Positions 28,738 through 38,939 of a stretch of 64,000 nt of DNA are shown piece by piece. The DNA comes from Sphingobacterium chuzhouense (lineage in GTDB: Bacteria > Bacteroidota > Bacteroidia > Sphingobacteriales > Sphingobacteriaceae). Each line of letters starts with the position of its first letter. Position 1 is the stretch's first letter. The notes beneath the pieces were generated by a model. That model worked only from the letters and a program-made list of their open reading frames with translations. It searched no databases and had not been told where the DNA came from. A program made the translations under genes and the position numbers. The stretch lies in assembly GCF_014692525.1 (NCBI RefSeq), contig NZ_JACNYL010000002.1:434001-498000 (forward strand). Direction: 5' to 3'.

Positions 28738-30288
28738 ATGAACATAAAAAACATACTTTTTACATCTTTATTCGTTTCAGGAGTAGCGCTTTCTGCTCAT
28801 AGTCAATCTGTTGGAAATGGATTGATTTTTTCGCAAGAGACCAATGGTGGTACAGCCCGCTTCAAAGGATTAGGAAATGCGAAAACAGCATTAGGCGGTG
28901 ATATTAGTTCCATTACCGGAAATCCTGCGGGATTGGGGTTCTTCGGACAGTCCGATATATCCGTCACATTTAACTACGACAATGCCGCTAATAAAGGTAC
29001 GTATTTCGGAAATAGCATTAGCAAGAACAAGGGCAGGTTTGGCGTTGATCACGCGGGAGCCGTTTTCCACTTCCCCAAGAACGAAGGCTATTATGGATGG
29101 CAAAATTTCAATGTTGGGATAAGTTATGAAAACACGAATAGATTTTCGAATCACGTTCGTTATGAAGGTGTAAACCCAAACAACACGATTGTGAGTGCGT
29201 ATACCGATGATATCGCTGCGTTTGGAGACAATAGCCTTGCCAACAGCTTATATGGCATGAAACTTATTGAAAGATTTGCCAATACGGACAACAGTTATTT
29301 TCCTATCACCAACGAGTCTGGAAATAAAGATCAGATCAGTGACATATTAACAACAGGCAATAGTTTCAAAACATCGCTGGCATTTGGTGGTAATTACAAC
29401 AACGTATTCTATATTGGTGGTAACATCGGCTTCTCCTCCTTTATACACGAAAACTCCGCGCAGCTCTCGGAGTATGGCTGGACTAAAGATGCAGCAACGG
29501 TAGAAAGGGACAATCCCAACTCCAGGTTCCTAGATCCCCAACTGGATGACCATCTGATTTTAGGTGCCAATTATGAGATGTTGGACGATTACTACCAACG
29601 CTCAGAAGGAACGGGAATAGACTTCAAAATCGGCGCTATGTATAAACCCACGGTCGACTGGAACATTGGAGCGACCATTACCTCTCCTACTTGGTATACG
29701 ATCGACCAATATACAGAAAGTTATATCGGTGTCGATTATTACGATAATGAAAATGCAGAAAATGCTTTTGATTACGGTGAAACGGAATTTACAGATGATT
29801 TCACCTATAGTTTAATAACACCCTGGAAATTTGGACTTGGCGTATCCAAGTTTTTCAGTCGCGGATTGGTATCTGCGGATGCCGAATATGTTAACTACGG
29901 TAGTATTAAGGTTCGAAGTGCCGGACAAGTAAACTCCTCAGACGATGCGCTGTGGGACGAAGATTTTAAAAATGCTTATAAAGGTGTAGTTAATCTACGT
30001 CTGGGCGGTGAATACCTCATCACCAACACCATTAGTGGACGTGCAGGCATCAACTATTTTGGCAACCCGTATAAAAACGCCGATAATAAGCAATACAGCG
30101 GTAGCTTAGGGCTAGGCACAAAATTGACGAATACCCTTTATCTTGATTTAGCGGTTGTTCACCTCATCAATGACTATAAGGTTAGTCCATATGTCATTGA
30201 TGAAGAATTTTGGGGAAGTACAAGCCCGGTAGCAGATATCAAACACCAACGTACCAATGTGGTGTTGACATTAGGTGCGAAGTTTTAA
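28738..30288 (+). CDS. OmpP1/FadL-family outer membrane protein
   Basis: 516 residues with signal peptide MNIKNILFTSLFVSGVALS ending SAHSQ. The start of the mature protein (FKGLGNAKTALGGDISSITGNPAGLGFFG) is the FadL/OmpP1 hatch-like signature, and the chain ends with the beta-barrel pattern ending LTLGAKF. Members carry hydrophobic solutes such as fatty acids across the outer membrane; substrate is inferred by family only. Preceded by a terminator, so it has its own promoter or is read at low level. Confidence 0.88.
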   Translation: MNIKNILFTSLFVSGVALSAHSQSVGNGLIFSQETNGGTARFKGLGNAKTALGGDISSITGNPAGLGFFGQSDISVTFNYDNAANKGTYFGNSISKNKGRFGVDHAGAVFHFPKNEGYYGWQNFNVGISYENTNRFSNHVRYEGVNPNNTIVSAYTDDIAAFGDNSLANSLYGMKLIERFANTDNSYFPITNESGNKDQISDILTTGNSFKTSLAFGGNYNNVFYIGGNIGFSSFIHENSAQLSEYGWTKDAATVERDNPNSRFLDPQLDDHLILGANYEMLDDYYQRSEGTGIDFKIGAMYKPTVDWNIGATITSPTWYTIDQYTESYIGVDYYDNENAENAFDYGETEFTDDFTYSLITPWKFGLGVSKFFSRGLVSADAEYVNYGSIKVRSAGQVNSSDDALWDEDFKNAYKGVVNLRLGGEYLITNTISGRAGINYFGNPYKNADNKQYSGSLGLGTKLTNTLYLDLAVVHLINDYKVSPYVIDEEFWGSTSPVADIKHQRTNVVLTLGAKF

Positions 30289-30299
30289 GTTGTTTAAGT

Positions 30300-30602
30300 A
30301 TGAGACCCAAAACCATCATATTCGGTATTATCACAGCATTTGTACTGGTGATTCTCTTTAATAACAAAGAAGAAGCAAGTTTTTGGTTTTTCGGTGAGAT
30401 ACGTACCTCTAAGTTATTGATTTTAGGTGTGTTCTTTATTTTGGGTGTTATTACTGGGGGAATTGTATTCCGTCGGAAAAAGAGTCATCCGAAAGAGTAC
30501 AGTATCAATAACACAACCACATCAGCTAGCCCGGAACTAGAAAATCCATCTCCCTACACGAATTTGTCGGAGGAGGATCGGAAGTTTTTGGATCGGGATT
30601 AA
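30300..30602 (+). CDS. LapA-domain (DUF1049-like) membrane protein
   Basis: 100 residues from the ATG at 30300 (MRPKTIIFGIITAFVLVIL), 11 bp after the porin gene; the frame opens earlier inside that gene but without support. Two membrane helices (~5-20 and ~40-62) with a short WFFGEIRTS loop between, and a polar C-tail ending in an EEDRKFLDRD stretch. The two-helix layout resembles LapA of LPS assembly; function inferred weakly. Confidence 0.65.
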   Translation: MRPKTIIFGIITAFVLVILFNNKEEASFWFFGEIRTSKLLILGVFFILGVITGGIVFRRKKSHPKEYSINNTTTSASPELENPSPYTNLSEEDRKFLDRD

Positions 30603-30631
30603 TGATCTGTAGTTCGTGACTAGCTCCAATC

Positions 30632-30660
30632 TGTCCGAAGAGTTAAGTGCTCTTCGGACA
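30632..30660. terminator. Bidirectional terminator between convergent genes
   Basis: Perfect 11-bp stem TGTCCGAAGAG / CTCTTCGGACA with a 7-nt loop, between the LapA-like gene stop and the pyrD stop. It shares TGTCCGAA with the hairpin after proS. Confidence 0.7.
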
Positions 30661-30701
30661 TTATACATAAAAGGAAGTCGCTGACTTCAAAATGTGAGCA
30701 C

Positions 30702-31721
30702 CTACAATTTCTTTAAAATTCTACTAATCAAGGCAGGTCCTTCATAGATAAACCCGGTATATACTTGCACCAGGCTCGCTCCTGCTTCGAGTTTTTCGAT
30801 GGCGTCTTCCGCCGAATGAATCCCTCCTACGCCAATAATCGGAAAAGAACGGTTGGATCGTTCCGCTAAGTATTTAATAACCTCAGTAGAACGTTTAGTG
30901 AGCGGTTTTCCGCTTACCCCTCCTGCTTCCTTCACCAAGGCAGGGTCGCTATATAGCCCTTCTCTGGAAATGGTCGTATTCGTCGCAATAACACCTGCTA
31001 TTTTTGTCTCCGTTACAATTTCCACAATATCATCTAATTGGGAATTCGTTAAATCAGGAGCTATTTTGAGTAAAATTGGCCGTTGGATATGTTTCGTGTA
31101 GTTCAAATCCTGAAGTGTATTTAAAATTTTCTTTAACGGCTCCTTTTCTTGCAAATCGCGTAGACCTGGCGTATTGGGAGAACTAACATTTACGACAAAA
31201 TAATCCACATATTCAAAAAGGGCATTAAAACAGTATGTATAATCATCTACAGCTTCCTCGTTGGGTGTTGTCTTATTTTTTCCGATATTCCCCCCGATAA
31301 TCAAGTTGTTTCGGTCTTTCAGCCGTCTCAAGCGACCCGCAGCTACGTCAGCTCCCTGATTGTTAAATCCCATGCGGTTTATCAACCCCTTATCTTCTAC
31401 CAAACGGAACATCCTTGGCTTCTCATTTCCGGGCTGTGGACGCGGCGTTACCGTTCCTATTTCGATAAACCCAAAGCCCAAACCTGCCATCTCCTCAATA
31501 TACTCCCCATTCTTATCAAACCCAGCAGCAAGTCCCACCGGATTTTTAAACTTCAATCCGAATACTTCACGCTCTAAACGAGAATCGTTTACCGTATAAA
31601 GCGACTTAAGCAACGATTTTGCGCCCCAAATTTTAGTAAACGTGCGCAACCCGCCCGTCACCCTATGGTGTGCGGTTTCGGGATCCATCGTGAAAAATAT
31701 AGGTTTAACTAATTTATACAT
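30702..31721 (-). CDS. pyrD: Dihydroorotate dehydrogenase (quinone), class 2
   Basis: 339 residues from the ATG at 31721 ([18 protein letters not shown]); the frame extends 20 codons further but into the ABC-F start. Class 2 features: [45 protein letters not shown], and [14 protein letters not shown] with the class-2 serine base. It oxidises dihydroorotate to orotate in pyrimidine synthesis and passes electrons to quinones at the inner membrane. Divergent from the ABC-F gene with a 50-bp gap. Confidence 0.95.
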   Translation of the reverse strand: MYKLVKPIFFTMDPETAHHRVTGGLRTFTKIWGAKSLLKSLYTVNDSRLEREVFGLKFKNPVGLAAGFDKNGEYIEEMAGLGFGFIEIGTVTPRPQPGNEKPRMFRLVEDKGLINRMGFNNQGADVAAGRLRRLKDRNNLIIGGNIGKNKTTPNEEAVDDYTYCFNALFEYVDYFVVNVSSPNTPGLRDLQEKEPLKKILNTLQDLNYTKHIQRPILLKIAPDLTNSQLDDIVEIVTETKIAGVIATNTTISREGLYSDPALVKEAGGVSGKPLTKRSTEVIKYLAERSNRSFPIIGVGGIHSAEDAIEKLEAGASLVQVYTGFIYEGPALISRILKKL

Positions 31722-31771
31722 ATCAGCAAAGGTAGCCAAAGAAGCAGAAATATTCATTACTTTTGCAGCAA

Positions 31772-33691
31772 ATGATATCAATTAATAATTTAACATTCGA
31801 GATTGGTTCACGCGCATTATATGACGAGGCCAATTGGCATATAAAACCGGGAGACAAGGCAGGATTAATCGGTGCAAATGGTACGGGTAAATCTACTTTG
31901 CTGAAATTAATCGTAGGCGATTATACCCCGACTTCGGGTACGATTTCCATGGCAAAAGATTTAAAGATTGGTTATCTCAACCAAGATCTCTTGTCGTACC
32001 ATTCCGATAAAAGTATCCTACATGTCGCCATGGAAGCTTTTGAACGGCAGAATAAATTGCATTCGGAGATCGAGGTATTGCTCAAAAAACTGGAAACCGA
32101 CTACTCTGACGAAGTACTTAATAAACTTAGCGATAAGCAGATGGAGTTTGAAGCGCTCGATGGCTATAATATTGAGTTTCGGGCACATGAAATTCTTGCC
32201 GGATTGGGGTTTTCGGAAGACGAACAACAGCGGCCATTAGCGACTTTTTCGGGTGGTTGGCGTATGCGTGTGATGCTTGCACGTATCCTCCTACAAGCAC
32301 CAGATATCCTGTTATTGGATGAGCCGACCAACCACTTGGATTTACCGTCTATCAAATGGCTGGAAAACTATCTTCATGCATTTGAAGGAGCGATTGTCAT
32401 TGTTTCTCATGACCGCTATTTCCTAGATGGCATTATCAATAAAACCGTGGAATCCCGTAAAGGCAAGCTGAACATCTATGCCGGCAACTATTCTTTCTAC
32501 CTAGAGGAGAAATCCCTGCGGGAGGAAATCCAGAGCAATCAGTTTAAAAACCAGCAGGCGAAGATCAAGCAAGAAGAACGGTTGATCGAACGTTTCCGTT
32601 CCAAAGCGAGTAAAGCCAAAATGGTGCAGTCCCGCATCAAAGCGCTTGATCGTATGGAAAAAGTGGACGATGTGGACGATGATAATCCGGAGGTGAATTT
32701 CAGCTTCAAATTTTCCAAACCCTCCGGACGGCACGTGGTTACCCTGGAACACATTTCCAAATCGTACCCCAATCTGGAAATTTTACGCGATACGAGCGCT
32801 ATCATTGAAAAAGGAGATAAAATAGCGCTGATCGGTGCGAATGGTAAAGGGAAATCAACATTACTCCGCATTGTGGCAGATGCTGATAAGGAGTACGAAG
32901 GAAAGAGTATCAAAGGACATAATGTATCCCAAACGTTTTTTGCACAGCACCAACTCGAGGCGTTACATCTCGAGAACAGTATTATACAGGAGCTGGTCAA
33001 CTTTGCTCCCAAACATACCGAAACAGAATTACGCTCCATTTTAGGTTGCTTCCTGTTCACCGGAGATGATGTATTCAAAAAAATCAAGGTGCTTTCAGGT
33101 GGGGAAAAATCGCGCGTAGCATTGGCAAAAGCATTGACAGCCGACGCGAATTTCCTTGTGCTCGATGAGCCGACCAACCACTTGGACATGGCCTCCGTCA
33201 ATATCCTTATCCAAGCCTTACAGCAGTATGAAGGTACATTTATCGTTGTTTCGCACGACCGTTATTTTTTGGATCAGGTAGCTAATAAAATTTGGTTTAT
33301 CGAAGATAAAGAAATCAAGGAATATCCAGGAACTTATCAAGAGTATGAGGAATGGAGTGCAAAACGCGTGGTGAAAAAAGAGCCTCAGACAGAAAAGAAA
33401 GCGGTAAAGGAAAAAGAACAACCCAAAAAAGAAAAGACTCCCCCATCAGAAGATAAGAACAGGCTCATTCAACGCAAAAACAAAGAGCTGGCAACACTCG
33501 AACAACAAATAGAAGAAAGCGAGAAGTCGGTGAAGGAGCTTGAAACACATTTAGCAAAAGAAGAAGTTTATTCGGATGCCCAGAAACTTCAAGAAGCTAC
33601 CCGAACGTATAATTCTGCCAAAGCCTCTTTTCAGCAGCTCCAACAAAATTGGGAAGAGCTGGCCGAAGAGATCATGGAATTGGAAGGATAG
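31772..33691 (+). CDS. ABC-F family ATPase (Uup/YdiF-like)
   Basis: 639 residues from the ATG at 31772 ([16 protein letters not shown]). Two ABC domains with no membrane part: Walker [10 protein letters not shown] and GANGKGKST, signatures FSGGWRMR and LSGGEKSR, Walker [13 protein letters not shown] and [12 protein letters not shown]. Between them is the P-site tRNA-interaction motif region ([13 protein letters not shown]), and a C-terminal coiled coil ([20 protein letters not shown]) as in Uup. ABC-F proteins act on the ribosome E site; a resistance role is possible but not shown. Confidence 0.92.
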   Translation: MISINNLTFEIGSRALYDEANWHIKPGDKAGLIGANGTGKSTLLKLIVGDYTPTSGTISMAKDLKIGYLNQDLLSYHSDKSILHVAMEAFERQNKLHSEIEVLLKKLETDYSDEVLNKLSDKQMEFEALDGYNIEFRAHEILAGLGFSEDEQQRPLATFSGGWRMRVMLARILLQAPDILLLDEPTNHLDLPSIKWLENYLHAFEGAIVIVSHDRYFLDGIINKTVESRKGKLNIYAGNYSFYLEEKSLREEIQSNQFKNQQAKIKQEERLIERFRSKASKAKMVQSRIKALDRMEKVDDVDDDNPEVNFSFKFSKPSGRHVVTLEHISKSYPNLEILRDTSAIIEKGDKIALIGANGKGKSTLLRIVADADKEYEGKSIKGHNVSQTFFAQHQLEALHLENSIIQELVNFAPKHTETELRSILGCFLFTGDDVFKKIKVLSGGEKSRVALAKALTADANFLVLDEPTNHLDMASVNILIQALQQYEGTFIVVSHDRYFLDQVANKIWFIEDKEIKEYPGTYQEYEEWSAKRVVKKEPQTEKKAVKEKEQPKKEKTPPSEDKNRLIQRKNKELATLEQQIEESEKSVKELETHLAKEEVYSDAQKLQEATRTYNSAKASFQQLQQNWEELAEEIMELEG

Positions 33692-33694
33692 TCT

Positions 33695-33721
33695 TGTACT
33701 TTTTTCCCGTAAAAAAGTACA
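33695..33721 (+). terminator. Rho-independent terminator
   Basis: Perfect 11-bp stem TGTACTTTTTT / AAAAAAGTACA with a CCCGT loop directly after the ABC-F stop codon. Confidence 0.65.
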
Positions 33722-33731
33722 CAAAAACCTC

Positions 33732-33805
33732 GTCGCTTCTGAAATTTGACATCAAGGATAGTACAAAAATTGGATTTCTACAGTTGTCAAATTTCCGGAT
33801 GCGAC
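33732..33805. repeat. Imperfect inverted repeat of unknown role
   Basis: The left arm GTCGCTTCTGAAATTTGACA (33732-33751) and the right arm at 33785-33805 (its complement starts GTCGCATCCGG and ends AAATTTGACA) match except for two substitutions and one inserted base, around a 33-nt spacer. It lies between a terminator and the convergent FemX-like gene. A large stem-loop or a remnant of a small repeat element are both possible. Confidence 0.45.
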
Positions 33806-33860
33806 ATTGAATGTTAAGAATGGACAGTTCAGTTATTGTATAGTTGTATTATATAGCTAT

Positions 33861-34985
33861 TTAACTTAAATGGTAACGTTGGTTTTTAAATTCCATCGAA
33901 GTATAATAGCTATATTTCTCCATATCCAACGGGTAGTCCCAACACCCCATACGATGGTACATCTCTCCACCGAATCCTTTCTTGAACCGATAAAGTCCGT
34001 ACATCGGATGAGATGGATCGGGATTTGGTGCCGTTCCAAAAAAATCATATTCCGTACAGCCCCGCTCCTTCGCCATTTCCATCGCGCGCCATTGCAGTGC
34101 GTAAGTAGCCATATAATTCCGGTTTTCTGTAGCGGAAGCGCCATAGAGGTATGTCCCTCTATTAGCCGAGATGACCAAAAACATAGCCGCTAACGGTTTA
34201 TCTTCGACTTCCGCGACTAGTAGATACACATCCGCAGGCGACGAAGTATCGTTTGCCCTGGCCGAAAGTACAATCCGGAAATAATTAATATCATGCAAAA
34301 AGAAATTATTTCGGGTCGCCGTCTGACGATATAGATTATACCAAATTTCCAAACTTTCAATACCCAACGAACGTACATTTACTCCTTTTCTCTTTGACAG
34401 GTTGATATTATACCGTGTTTTTGGCTTCATATTTCCGAAGAGCGTGTCCTTATCCTTCCGCAAATCCATGAACATGGTGTTGGAAGGAAGAATATCGGTA
34501 TTGGCTTTTCTCAACCGCCAATGGTTCGTACTATAATTAAGTCGAATCTCCTGTATATTTTTCTCGGGGACGCCCAGCCAATTGCCATGCAGGTCATAAC
34601 AATTCTCGTCTTTTGCCCACAGCGATTGCCAAGGCAAATCATACCGGATCATAATACATTTCACTGGCAGAAACGTCCGTAAGCTTTCAGATAGTTGCTC
34701 CAAAAAAGAGCCTTGATTTTCCTCCGAGGGTTCTACTTCAGGCCCATAAGGCACGTAGGCGATACTGTGTTCTTTATCAATTGGCTGGATTACAATCAAT
34801 AAATCTCCTATAAAGTAGGCGTCACTTTTACTATTCGTATATAGATCAGATTGCTTCGTTCTAAAATTGAATGCCTTGGTATGCAATCCCTGTAAGTTTT
34901 TTACTTCCGACCAATAGGCTGTTTGTTGGATAATGGACGTTTCATAAACCTGTTTAATATCCTTATCTTCTAATTCCGCGATCAT
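33861..34985 (-). CDS. FemX/FemAB-like aminoacyltransferase (GNAT-fold)
   Basis: 374 residues from the ATG at 34985 (MIAELEDKDIKQVYE); an earlier ATG adds 10 residues. Two tandem GNAT-like domains of the FemABX family: FFMIAELE region, KPKTRYNINLSKRKGVNVRSLG as the hallmark block, GTYLYGASATENRNYMATYALQ, and CTEYDFFGTAPNPDPSHPMYGLYRFKKGFGG-like end (in parts). Fem enzymes add amino acids from aminoacyl-tRNA to lipid II or peptidoglycan. A Gram-negative with direct cross-links would not need a bridge, so the substrate may differ. Confidence 0.82.
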   Translation of the reverse strand: MIAELEDKDIKQVYETSIIQQTAYWSEVKNLQGLHTKAFNFRTKQSDLYTNSKSDAYFIGDLLIVIQPIDKEHSIAYVPYGPEVEPSEENQGSFLEQLSESLRTFLPVKCIMIRYDLPWQSLWAKDENCYDLHGNWLGVPEKNIQEIRLNYSTNHWRLRKANTDILPSNTMFMDLRKDKDTLFGNMKPKTRYNINLSKRKGVNVRSLGIESLEIWYNLYRQTATRNNFFLHDINYFRIVLSARANDTSSPADVYLLVAEVEDKPLAAMFLVISANRGTYLYGASATENRNYMATYALQWRAMEMAKERGCTEYDFFGTAPNPDPSHPMYGLYRFKKGFGGEMYHRMGCWDYPLDMEKYSYYTSMEFKNQRYHLS

Positions 34986-35124
34986 AAAAAATTGTAGTGA
35001 TGATTTAAAATCCAAAAGTTGCGAACATAGCCAAAATGTTTGAGACGGCGGTTACTTTTATGTCATAAGTCTGCATTATCATGTTAAGTCTTGCTCATTT
35101 AACATGAAGCTAATATTGATTTGT

Positions 35125-35132
35125 TATGTTTG
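35125..35132 (+). promoter_or_regulatory. Bacteroidota-type -7 element upstream of metallophosphatase
   Basis: TATGTTTG fits TAnnTTTG and sits 4 bp before the ATG at 35137. No clear -33 box. Confidence 0.3.
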
Positions 35133-35136
35133 CATT

Positions 35137-36270
35137 ATGGAAAATAAAAAATACAATGTCCCCGTTGTGTTGGCCCATATCAATGATGATTCACACAACT
35201 TCAAATCACTACCGGTTCCTACAGGCGAATACCCATATCGCTTAAACATCGAAAAGGTCATCGGGAAACGTACGAGTGAAATACAAAATAGTATGTTTTT
35301 CCACATGGTTGGTGACACGGGCAGTGTCCGCCATTCCGATTTTCAGGCAACAGTTGCCCAGACGTTGACCCAACAAATTGCAGGACATCAAGATTCATCA
35401 CCTGCCTTCTTTTTTCATTTAGGCGATATCGTTTATAATTATGGCGAAGCAAACGAATATCCAGCACAATTTCTAAAGCCTTATAAAAATTATCCAGCTC
35501 CAATCTTTGCTATTGCCGGCAATCACGATGGCGACATCAATCCAAGTGCGTCCAGTCCCTACCAAAGCCTTGACGCCTTTATGGATGTTTTCTGTGATAC
35601 CGACAGCCGTCCTATAACTTATGACACCAGTGTCAACCGGCAGAGCATGATACAGCCCAACGTATATTGGACATTGGAGACGCCGCTTGCACGTTTTATA
35701 GGTCTGTACCCAAACGTTACCAAGCACGGTATGATTACCAATGAGCAGCGCAAATGGTTTGTAGAGGAATTACGAGATGCCGCCATCCGGCGTGACGAGC
35801 AGGCGATTATTGTATGCATACATCACGCTCCGTACTCAGCCGACTCGAACCACGGATCGAGTCTAGCCATGATCGATTTCCTCGAAGACGCCTTCGCAGA
35901 AGCTTCTGTAATACCCGATGCCGTGTTTAGCGGCCACGTACACAATTACCAGCGCTTTCACAAAACATACCCAGATGGTAGCATGGTACCTTACATTGTT
36001 GCCGGTGCAGGTGGTTATGCTGTCCTCCACTCGATAGCACTTCGCGATAACCCCTTGGTCATGCCGATACAAACGGTAGACAATGACGTCCAGTTGGTCG
36101 CCTATTGCGATGATCAATTTGGTTTCCTCAAAATGGGCATTGTCAGAACAGATTTAGGATTGAAGCTGGTGGGAGCATATTACACGTTGACGCAGCCAGA
36201 TGATGTGGAAGCTAAATTACACGACACCTTCGAAATCCCATTGCAACGGTCCATGCTATCTGAAGTGTAA
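35137..36270 (+). CDS. Calcineurin-like metallophosphatase
   Basis: 377 residues from the ATG at 35137 (MENKKYNVPVVLAHINDD); the frame opens 11 codons earlier. Metal-binding motifs of the purple acid phosphatase/calcineurin-like fold: MVGDTGS, HLGDIVYN, AIAGNHDGD, CIHHAPYS, and SGHVHNYQRF. No signal peptide is visible, so it is probably cytoplasmic. It would hydrolyse phosphoesters; substrate unknown. Confidence 0.88.
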   Translation: MENKKYNVPVVLAHINDDSHNFKSLPVPTGEYPYRLNIEKVIGKRTSEIQNSMFFHMVGDTGSVRHSDFQATVAQTLTQQIAGHQDSSPAFFFHLGDIVYNYGEANEYPAQFLKPYKNYPAPIFAIAGNHDGDINPSASSPYQSLDAFMDVFCDTDSRPITYDTSVNRQSMIQPNVYWTLETPLARFIGLYPNVTKHGMITNEQRKWFVEELRDAAIRRDEQAIIVCIHHAPYSADSNHGSSLAMIDFLEDAFAEASVIPDAVFSGHVHNYQRFHKTYPDGSMVPYIVAGAGGYAVLHSIALRDNPLVMPIQTVDNDVQLVAYCDDQFGFLKMGIVRTDLGLKLVGAYYTLTQPDDVEAKLHDTFEIPLQRSMLSEV

Positions 36271-36276
36271 AATAGT

Positions 36277-36339
36277 TTACCAAGCCTTATCCAAGAATTT
36301 CTCCAGTAGCGGAATGACGAGTTCCTGTGGGTAAATTAG
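36277..36339 (-). pseudogene. Possible C-terminal coding remnant
   Basis: A minus-strand frame of 20 codons ending in TAA, reading LIYPQELVIPLLEKFLDKAW. It looks like a genuine protein C-terminus, but upstream the frame closes. It may be a leftover of a gene removed when the neighbouring two-component module arrived. Short enough that chance is possible. Confidence 0.25.
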
Positions 36340-36413
36340 ATATTAGCAATTTTCAACAATCTTATTATTTTTGTTTATACACGATATATTTTGAATTATT
36401 TTTTCGTAACAAC

Positions 36414-38171
36414 ATGCATAACCAAAGCGCTAGTTTATTTTTCCTAAAATTAGGAGGTTTCTTATTGCTCCTATTGATGCATGTACAGACCCTTATTGGG
36501 CAACACCACAGCAAGGTAACGTTAATCGATAGCGCAGATCTATTGCTTAAGAAAGGCCAAATAGAAGAAAGTAGATCTTTATATAAAAGTATCCTATCAA
36601 GCGCGGAATCCCAGAGATTGCCTGATACATTACTGTTACGAACACACCTCGGTATAGCGCGGGCGTTGCATATGAACCAACAGTTGGACAGTTCATTACA
36701 ATCTTACTTAAAAGCCTTACAACTTGCCAAATCGAACGACCGACCATCGTTTCTAGCCGATGTATACATGGGAATAGGCGTATTACAGGCACAAGTCAAA
36801 AATTTCGCAGAGGCCATAAGATATCTTCAGCAGGCGGATAGCCTCGCTACAGAAAGTTCCGTTAAGAAGCTACAGATTAGGATTAATCTCGCTAACACCT
36901 TGATGGATGACGACAGGGATGACGAAGCGCTACCCTACTTACAATCGGCGTTGCAAACGGCACGAGCGTTGCATCAAGATGCGATGGAAGCCATTATCCA
37001 CACCAACCTGAGCAACCTGTTTATCAAAGCTAAAAATTGGAGCTCCGCCATTACACATAGTACGGAGAGTCTCCAAATCAGGGAGAAGTTGCAGCAATCC
37101 CCCTCTATCGTCACCTACAATAACCTAGGCTACGCGCTAACACAATCCGGCAAGTTACATGAAGGTAAAAGAGCTTATCTGCACGTACTTCCTATTGCAC
37201 AAGGCGCACAACTGTTACAAGTCCTTAAAAACCTGAAAGAACTTTCTCTTTTGCAAAATGATTATCGCGGCGCATTACAATACTTTGAGAAATACGATCA
37301 GCTCAAAGATTCCATACAACAACAAGAATTGGAGCAGCGGATTGTGGAGATAACAGAAGCTTATGAAAGTGTCGAAAAATCACGACAGATCCAATCATTG
37401 CAGCAAGAAAACAGTACCAAGAGGCAACAGCTCACCCTAGTTATAACCGGAAGCATCCTCTTCATCCTTTTGATTTGCTTAGCTGCATATCTCTATTTGA
37501 AAAATGAACATGTAAAGCGTGAGCTCAGGCACTCCAAAACGAGAAACCAATTGTTACTCGCACAATTGAATCCTCATTTCATATTCAATTCGTTGCAGCA
37601 TGTGCAACATTATCTCTATCGGAACGATAAAAACACATCCATGGAATATCTGAGCAATTTCGCTCGTCTAATCCGAACGACCTTAGCACATTCCGATACC
37701 GATTGGATTTCACTTGAGGAGGAGATTGAACTGCTACGTAATTACCTTTACCTGCAGCGCTTAGCTTCCCATAAGCCGTTTCAGTATTCGTTACAGATCG
37801 ATCCTGAGGCAAATCTTTCCGTTATACAACTCCCTCCGATGCTCCTTCAGCCTATCGTCGAAAATGCCATTAAACATGGAGTTACGGATCAAGATGACCC
37901 TCATATTGAAATCGTTATCCGCATAACGGAACAAAAACTGATTATTAGTATCTGGGACAACGGCCAAGGCATATCGGTAAACTCGCCGAACTGTTCCAAT
38001 AGCCTATATAAATCCATGGGAACACAATTGGTTACCCAAAGGATCAACGAAATCAACAAACAACATCCTCAATTCATTAGCTTCAACATGGACGCGGTAC
38101 ATATTGATAGTCCGTATCCAGGTACACGCGTCGAGTTTACGTTCGATCTTTCAAAAATTTCAAAGCGTTGA
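36414..38171 (+). CDS. TPR-containing LytS-type sensor histidine kinase
   Basis: 585 residues from the ATG at 36414 (MHNQSASLFFLKLGGFLLL). A signal peptide (LMHVQTLIGQ) is followed by about six TPR repeats (residues ~30-300), a coiled coil, one membrane segment (LTLVITGSILFILLICLAAYLYL in parts, ~342-364), then the His_kinase domain: NPHFIFNSLQ with the phosphorylated His (about H388), and the ATP-binding N box QPIVENAIKHG and DNGQGI. The TPR part faces the periplasm and would sense a protein or envelope change. Its stop overlaps the regulator's upstream region. Confidence 0.9.
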   Translation: MHNQSASLFFLKLGGFLLLLLMHVQTLIGQHHSKVTLIDSADLLLKKGQIEESRSLYKSILSSAESQRLPDTLLLRTHLGIARALHMNQQLDSSLQSYLKALQLAKSNDRPSFLADVYMGIGVLQAQVKNFAEAIRYLQQADSLATESSVKKLQIRINLANTLMDDDRDDEALPYLQSALQTARALHQDAMEAIIHTNLSNLFIKAKNWSSAITHSTESLQIREKLQQSPSIVTYNNLGYALTQSGKLHEGKRAYLHVLPIAQGAQLLQVLKNLKELSLLQNDYRGALQYFEKYDQLKDSIQQQELEQRIVEITEAYESVEKSRQIQSLQQENSTKRQQLTLVITGSILFILLICLAAYLYLKNEHVKRELRHSKTRNQLLLAQLNPHFIFNSLQHVQHYLYRNDKNTSMEYLSNFARLIRTTLAHSDTDWISLEEEIELLRNYLYLQRLASHKPFQYSLQIDPEANLSVIQLPPMLLQPIVENAIKHGVTDQDDPHIEIVIRITEQKLIISIWDNGQGISVNSPNCSNSLYKSMGTQLVTQRINEINKQHPQFISFNMDAVHIDSPYPGTRVEFTFDLSKISKR

Positions 38172-38173
38172 TT

Positions 38174-38935
38174 ATGGAACCTAAAATGACCTGCCTACTC
38201 CTCGAAGATGATCACTTTACCATGGCAATGACAAAGGAGATCGTTGAAGAGGCTTATCCACAGATAAAGATTATCTCTTGCTACCAAATTACAGAAGCTG
38301 AGCAATATCTTCTTTCCGCAAAGATCGACTTCTGTATTTTAGACATCAACCTTCCAGATGGGAACTCTTTCGATTGGCTCGCTCGTATTTCCGACAGGAT
38401 AACCTATACCCCTCGTATTATCTTTATTACCGCTTATTCTACTTATGCCACCAAAGCGTTCCGTTTCAATGCGTTAGATTTTGTTGTCAAACCCTTTTCT
38501 CCTTCAGACATGTATACCGCAGTCGACCGTGTATTGCAATCCATCAACGATGAATTCCGAAAGCTCGAATTGGAACAGGCTCTACGAAACCTCAGCCAGA
38601 AAAATGAAGCAGAACAGCGTCTGGTACTTAGGAGCCAAAAGACGATCCACATTGTGTCTCTTGGTGAAATCCTATACCTGGCTGCAGACAACAACTATTG
38701 TAATTTCCATCTAACCGATAATCGCATCCTACTCGTTTCACAACCACTGAAATATTACCATGAAAAGCTAAGTGGATTCGGTTTTCTACGTATCCACCAA
38801 AGTTATCTCGTCAACCAAATATATATCACCTCGTTGAAAAAGAAGACGAACCAACTTATCCTGCGGAATCAGGAAATTCTTCCCATAGCACAAAGCAGAC
38901 GTGCCGACGTCCTCGCATACCTCGATCGACTCTAA
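38174..38935 (+). CDS. LytTR-family response regulator
   Basis: 253 residues from the ATG at 38174 (MEPKMTCLLLEDDHFT), 2 bp after the kinase stop. Receiver domain with acidic pocket LEDD, phosphoacceptor in CILDINLPDG, conserved Thr/Ser in FITAYS and Lys in VVKPFSP. The C-terminal half is a LytTR DNA-binding domain (IVSLGEILYLAADNNYC, then FLRIHQSYLVNQIY). Such domains bind paired direct repeats; one pair with 21-bp spacing lies just downstream at 38940-38972. Confidence 0.92.
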   Translation: MEPKMTCLLLEDDHFTMAMTKEIVEEAYPQIKIISCYQITEAEQYLLSAKIDFCILDINLPDGNSFDWLARISDRITYTPRIIFITAYSTYATKAFRFNALDFVVKPFSPSDMYTAVDRVLQSINDEFRKLELEQALRNLSQKNEAEQRLVLRSQKTIHIVSLGEILYLAADNNYCNFHLTDNRILLVSQPLKYYHEKLSGFGFLRIHQSYLVNQIYITSLKKKTNQLILRNQEILPIAQSRRADVLAYLDRL

Positions 38936-38939
38936 AGGG

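Noticed and set aside
32539-33201. 220-codon minus-strand ORF
   Set aside because: It lies wholly inside the clear ABC-F gene and has no motif of its own.
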